Shown: positions 61,069 through 64,000 of the stretch, one piece after another | How positions within the stretch are numbered: the stretch's first letter is position 1 | How the letters are laid out: every line of letters starts with the position of its first letter | NCBI RefSeq assembly: GCF_024494385.1 | Contig: NZ_JAEVLT010000004.1 | Span: 124,001 to 188,000 of the forward strand | Source of the DNA: Bacillus sp. EB600 | GTDB lineage: Bacteria; Bacillota; Bacilli; Bacillales; Cytobacillaceae | Direction: 5' to 3' | DNA length: 64,000 nucleotides | Translations under genes and position numbers: made by a program | Notes under the pieces: generated by a model | What the model was told of the DNA's origin: nothing | What the model saw: only the letters and a program-made list of their open reading frames with translations | The model's database searches: none

Positions 61069-61815
61069 TTATTTGATAACAGTAATTTTTTGAATAATGA
61101 CATCTTCCTTTGGTTTATCCTGTGCACCAACAGGAGTATTGGTAATTTTATCGACTACATCCATTCCATCAATAACTTGTCCAAAAACGGTATGCCGATG
61201 GTCAAGCCAAGGTGTACCGCCATTTTTTGCGTAAGCATCAATAATTTCATGAGGGTATCCAGCCTTTTCCATTTGTTCCTTCATGGATGGGTCAACTTTT
61301 GGATTTTGGACGATAAAAAACTGACTTCCATTAGTATTTTCACCTGAATTAGCCATTGACAGTGCCCCTCGAATATTAAATAAATGGTTTGAAAATTCAT
61401 CTTCAAACGGCTTGCCGTAAATGCTTTCGCCACCAGTCCCGTTGCCGTTAGGATCTCCACCTTGGATCATAAAGTCTTTGATTACCCTGTGAAAAAGAAG
61501 CCCATTATAATAGCCTTCCTCACTATGTTTCACAAAGTTTTCAACTGCCTTAGGTGCATATTCAGGAAAAAGTTTGATCTTAATTGAGCCCATTGATGTT
61601 TCCATTTCAATTACTTTTTCGTCAGGAGTCACTTCAGATGTTAATTGTGGAAAAGAGTTAGTCATTGTTTTTCCCCCTTCTTTCTCAGTTACTTTCGGTG
61701 AATTTGGTTTAGTGTTGTCTTTTTTTGATTCTTGGTTTGAATTGCTTGTCCCACAGGCAGCTAGAAAAAGCATTATGGCTGCTATAGACATAAGTATCTT
61801 CATTTTTGTTAGCAA
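61069..61815 (-). CDS. cyclophilin-type peptidyl-prolyl isomerase lipoprotein
   Basis: 248 residues from a TTG at 61815 (GGAGG eight bases upstream). The lipoprotein signal is [16 protein letters not shown] (Cys about residue 21), followed by a Ser/Asn/Lys linker (about 22-60). The cyclophilin domain has [40 protein letters not shown] (catalytic FHR with Arg) and [17 protein letters not shown], with [13 protein letters not shown] at the end. It probably assists folding of secreted proteins at the outer membrane surface, like PrsA in role. Confidence 0.93.
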   Translation of the reverse strand: MLTKMKILMSIAAIMLFLAACGTSNSNQESKKDNTKPNSPKVTEKEGGKTMTNSFPQLTSEVTPDEKVIEMETSMGSIKIKLFPEYAPKAVENFVKHSEEGYYNGLLFHRVIKDFMIQGGDPNGNGTGGESIYGKPFEDEFSNHLFNIRGALSMANSGENTNGSQFFIVQNPKVDPSMKEQMEKAGYPHEIIDAYAKNGGTPWLDHRHTVFGQVIDGMDVVDKITNTPVGAQDKPKEDVIIQKITVIK

Positions 61816-61927
61816 TTATCATCCCTCCGGCTTTGTTCATTTATATGATATTGCCATTTTAACACTTTGTTTTTTTATAATCATCCTTCATAATAAAGAA
61901 AAAGCCGTAAAACAAGGAGGCCAATAA

Positions 61928-62308
61928 ATGTCTGAATTTCAGATAGGCGATAAAGTAACAGCGATATATAAAACAGGGAAGTATATTGGGGAAATAACTG
62001 AGGAGCGTCCCCAGCATTATTTAGTCAGAGTTTTGGCCGTCCTCACCCATCCCATGCAGGGGGACCTGCACCATCCAAAGAGTGCTGATGTAGGGATTTT
62101 TCATGAGCGACGATCTCTTGCCTATCGGGAACAAACAAACGTACCAAAACAAATGGTCAAGCATTATGTTGAAGAAATTCCTGAATACCAAGAATCATTA
62201 CGGATTGCAGTGGATAAACTAAAAAAGGACTTAGTTGAAGCAGCCTCACCGTGGGCGGATAAAAGCTTAGAAATAATTAAAGGTTTAGAGCAAGACTATT
62301 TTAAATAA
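61928..62308 (+). CDS. kapB: KapB kinase-associated protein
   Basis: 126 residues matching KapB. It starts MSEFQIGDKVTAIYKTGKYI, then THPMQGDLHHPKSADVGIFH and the conserved YREQTNVPKQMVKHYVEEIP. In B. subtilis KapB is needed for the KinB phosphorelay pathway that starts sporulation, and kapB lies next to kapD. Here the two genes are also neighbours but in opposite directions, with a dispersed repeat between them. AAGGAGG precedes the ATG. Despite the name no lipobox is present in this sequence. Confidence 0.93.
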   Translation: MSEFQIGDKVTAIYKTGKYIGEITEERPQHYLVRVLAVLTHPMQGDLHHPKSADVGIFHERRSLAYREQTNVPKQMVKHYVEEIPEYQESLRIAVDKLKKDLVEAASPWADKSLEIIKGLEQDYFK

Positions 62309-62379
62309 AGGCTCTTTTATAAAAGATTGTTGTTTTTATAAATAGGTCTTGTGAAAATAAACCATTGAAAAAAAAGTTG

Positions 62380-62510
62380 ATTGGAGTGGAAGGTGCGAGA
62401 CTCCTGCGGGAGCAGTGGGACAGGCGAGACCCCACAGGCGCTTAAGCGCCGAGGAGGCTCACCGCCCACCCCGCGGAAAGCGAGCATTCTGGAGCGGAAA
62501 TCAACCACTT
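62380..62510. repeat. dispersed GC-rich repeat, family 2, copy B
   Basis: GATTGGAGTGGAAGGTGCGA ... GACTCCTGCGGGAG ... GACCCCACAGGCGCTTAAGCG ... GAGGAGGCTCACCGCC ... GGAGCGGAAATCAACCA. It is the reverse-orientation relative of 56322-56460, lying between kapB and kapD. It contains GGCGCTTAAGCGCC-like dyads. It is non-coding. Confidence 0.82.
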
Positions 62511-62555
62511 CTCTACTAGCAACAATGTTTACGAAAACAGCCTAAATAAAAACAA

Positions 62556-62592
62556 AAGACCAAATCCTATTTACAGATTTGGTCCTTTTACG
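62556..62592 (-). terminator. terminator of kapD
   Basis: AAAGACCAAATC and GATTTGGTCCTTT form a strong stem around a 9-base loop, with a U-rich run on the minus strand. Confidence 0.88.
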
Positions 62593-63211
62593 CAAATTCA
62601 TTTAACAGCTTAGAAAAATCAATACGATCACCAATGGTTGTTGGTTTCGGCTTTTCAAGATATTGTTTATCTTTTTCAACCAATCGGAAAATATTATAGG
62701 TCGTCAATGCATCATCAAGGGCGCGGTGATGCCTGCCAGTTCCTTCTTTTCCATATTCTTGGACAGCCTTCCACAAACCAGTTTGGTTTTGGTCACCAAA
62801 GAATCGTTTATATTCCATCGATAGATCGATTTCAACCGCTTTTAACGGAAATGGAGCATTTGCCTGGTGACAATTATGCCTTAATACTTTCATATCCATA
62901 TTTCCCCATGTAACAATGACATTTTCATAATTCCGATCATAATCCATCATTCTCCGAACAAGTTCCATAAAAGGGATCCCTTTGTCGACTTGCTCTTGTG
63001 AAATATGTAGAAAAGATTTGCAGCGTTCAGAAAGAATTGGGAATTTAATTGGCGTCACAAACGATGAAAACTGATCCACAATTTTATCGTTTATTACCGA
63101 AACAAGACCAATCTCGATGATTTCAGGAAAAAAGTTTTTCGCACGAACATATTTTTCGGGCATGGTAAACTCAAAATCTATAAATAAATGCTGCCGGCGT
63201 TCTTTCATCAT
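62588..63211 (-). CDS. kapD: KapD 3'-5' exonuclease-like sporulation inhibitor
   Basis: 207 residues of DEDDh-exonuclease fold. It has the first motif HLFIDFEFTM (Asp12, Glu14), Exo II around VIVTWGNMDMKVLRHNC (about 98-114), and Exo III GRHHRALDDALTTYNIF (His and Asp, about 157-173). KapD inhibits the KinA/KapB pathway of sporulation initiation in B. subtilis. It would degrade short RNA or DNA if active. A GGTGG site precedes the ATG. Confidence 0.92.
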   Translation of the reverse strand: MMKERRQHLFIDFEFTMPEKYVRAKNFFPEIIEIGLVSVINDKIVDQFSSFVTPIKFPILSERCKSFLHISQEQVDKGIPFMELVRRMMDYDRNYENVIVTWGNMDMKVLRHNCHQANAPFPLKAVEIDLSMEYKRFFGDQNQTGLWKAVQEYGKEGTGRHHRALDDALTTYNIFRLVEKDKQYLEKPKPTTIGDRIDFSKLLNEFA

Positions 63212-63311
63212 TCCACCACCTTCTCACCATTTCCAATATACTAATTTGTATTCCTTTTCGACTTTGATATTTTTTATTATATCATGAATTTCAAAAAAAT
63301 TTTATTCAAAA

Positions 63312-63346
63312 TAAAAAAGGATGGTAAGTTATTCCACCCTTTTGAA
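63312..63346 (-). terminator. terminator of the thioesterase gene
   Basis: AAAAGGATGG and CCACCCTTTT form a stem with one bulge, with a U run on the minus strand. Confidence 0.8.
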
Positions 63347-63348
63347 GT

Positions 63349-63738
63349 TCAATCATTATTGATATTCAAAACAGCAATTGTACATCTTGATACGCAAATC
63401 AAGCGATCTTGTTCATCGGTAATTTTTATATCCCAAACCATTGTTGTTTTTCCTTGATGCAGTACGGTTCCTTTTGCAGTTACAACCCCATCCTTTTTGG
63501 AACGGATATGATTCGCGTTAATTTCAAGTCCGACTACCACTTGGGTTTGTTTATCAACAAGCTCATATGCCCCCATACTTGCAACTGTTTCCGCCAAAGC
63601 AACGGAAGCCCCTCCGTGCAATAACCCAAACGGTTGATGTGTTCGTTCATCAACAGGCATTGTTGCGATTACTTTTCCTTTTTCCAAAAGAGTAAATTTG
63701 ATCCCCAGCACATCCACCAAAGAAGTTTTTTTAGCCAT
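63349..63738 (-). CDS. yuxO: PaaI-type hotdog thioesterase (YuxO-like)
   Basis: 129 residues of the hotdog fold, with RTHQPFGLLHGGASVALAET (about 28-47) holding the catalytic-site H-G-G and the Glu of the central helix, then GLEINANHIRSKKDGVVTA. YuxO of B. subtilis (next to comA) is of this family, which includes 1,4-dihydroxy-2-naphthoyl-CoA thioesterases of menaquinone synthesis. The exact acyl-CoA substrate here is not proven. GGAGG precedes the ATG. Confidence 0.88.
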   Translation of the reverse strand: MAKKTSLVDVLGIKFTLLEKGKVIATMPVDERTHQPFGLLHGGASVALAETVASMGAYELVDKQTQVVVGLEINANHIRSKKDGVVTAKGTVLHQGKTTMVWDIKITDEQDRLICVSRCTIAVLNINND

Positions 63739-63846
63739 TTCAATTCCTCCATCTGTAAAATGATAACATCATTAATTAACTAATTTTGTGAAAAACTATT
63801 TAATGTCCCTAAGGACAATTTATAAAAAAGTTGAGGTGGGACAGCC

Positions 63847-64000
63847 ATGGAAATTAGAGAAGGCTTAATTCCAACGATCCTTGGAACCGCGGTAACTACG
63901 GCGGGGATTGCAATGAAACAAAACCGTAAAATTGATAAAATGTACTCCAATACCATATTTGGATTTGGCCTCGCTCATATTGTGTTAGGTGCCATTGATT
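63847..64000 (+). CDS. hydrophobic small protein, N-terminal part (runs off the window)
   Basis: ATG at 63847 with a GAGGTGGGAC site; 51 residues are visible, starting MEIREGLIPTILGTAVTTAG. After a basic loop (MKQNRKIDKMY) a second hydrophobic segment FGFGLAHIVLGAID reaches the window edge. It has two membrane segments so far and resembles the small membrane proteins found in the yux/yuf region of Bacillus, but no family is assigned. Confidence 0.7.
   Translation, partial: MEIREGLIPTILGTAVTTAGIAMKQNRKIDKMYSNTIFGFGLAHIVLGAID

Noticed and set aside
62317..62508. 63-codon frame between kapB and kapD
   Set aside because: It is entirely within dispersed repeat family 2 and has no ribosome site.

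Overview
The window looks like chromosome from a low-GC, spore-forming member of the Bacillaceae (Bacillus / Neobacillus-like). The evidence is strong Shine-Dalgarno sites, frequent TTG starts, an S-box (SAM) riboswitch, a Spo0E-like phosphatase, KapB/KapD, a repeat-rich coat-like protein, and a block with the gene content of the B. subtilis yug/kap/yux region (yugO, yugN, pgi, yugJ, yuzA, yugI, kapB, kapD, yuxO).

Layout. (1) 1-5.2 kb, minus strand: glycosyltransferases and a pyruvyl transferase of an exopolysaccharide locus, separated from the rest by a decayed IS4-type element (3541-5077). (2) 5.2-21.8 kb, minus strand: an eps (biofilm matrix) operon in the order epsA, epsB, EAR-type antitermination RNA, small ORF, epsC, epsD, GT2, epsF, GT2, epsG-like polymerase, second epsF-like GT, GT4, galE, small ORF, epsL, ATP-grasp ligase, HAD phosphatase, epsN and a SinR-like repressor. 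epsM is not present; an ATP-grasp/HAD pair sits where it would be. (3) 22.0-28.9 kb, minus strand: a complete class II lasso peptide cluster resembling paeninodin, in the order cyclase, 41-aa precursor, HPr-kinase-like tailoring kinase, RRE protein, leader peptidase, nucleotidyltransferase, ABC exporter. (4) 29.2-37.2 kb, plus strand: a S-box-controlled methionine operon metI-metC-yitJ-metH. (5) 37.3-50 kb: housekeeping and accessory genes (MarR/MFS pair with a palindromic operator, half-size flavoprotein, CorA with a likely coupled leader ORF, CDF transporter, YozQ- and YteA-like proteins, LysE exporter, GT2 plus membrane glycosyltransferase-like pair, Spo0E-like protein). (6) 50-64 kb: the yug/kap/yux-like block, with a DnaA-box cluster upstream of yugN and two families of dispersed GC-rich repeats.

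The most interesting feature is how regions 2 and 3 are joined. A perfect 16-bp palindrome built of two SinR half-sites (GTTCTTT / AAAGAAC) lies upstream of the lasso operon. A near-identical copy fills the 17-bp spacer of a near-consensus SigA promoter upstream of epsA, and further copies follow. The eps operon ends with a SinR homologue. The sequence therefore suggests a biofilm-matrix regulon in which a phosphorylated, possibly nucleotidyl-modified lasso peptide is made under the same repressor as the exopolysaccharide. There is no obvious terminator between the lasso exporter and epsA. An intrinsic terminator inside the 3' end of galE gives the EAR antiterminator RNA a likely target within the operon. 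All functional calls come from reading motifs and from memory of families; no database search was run.
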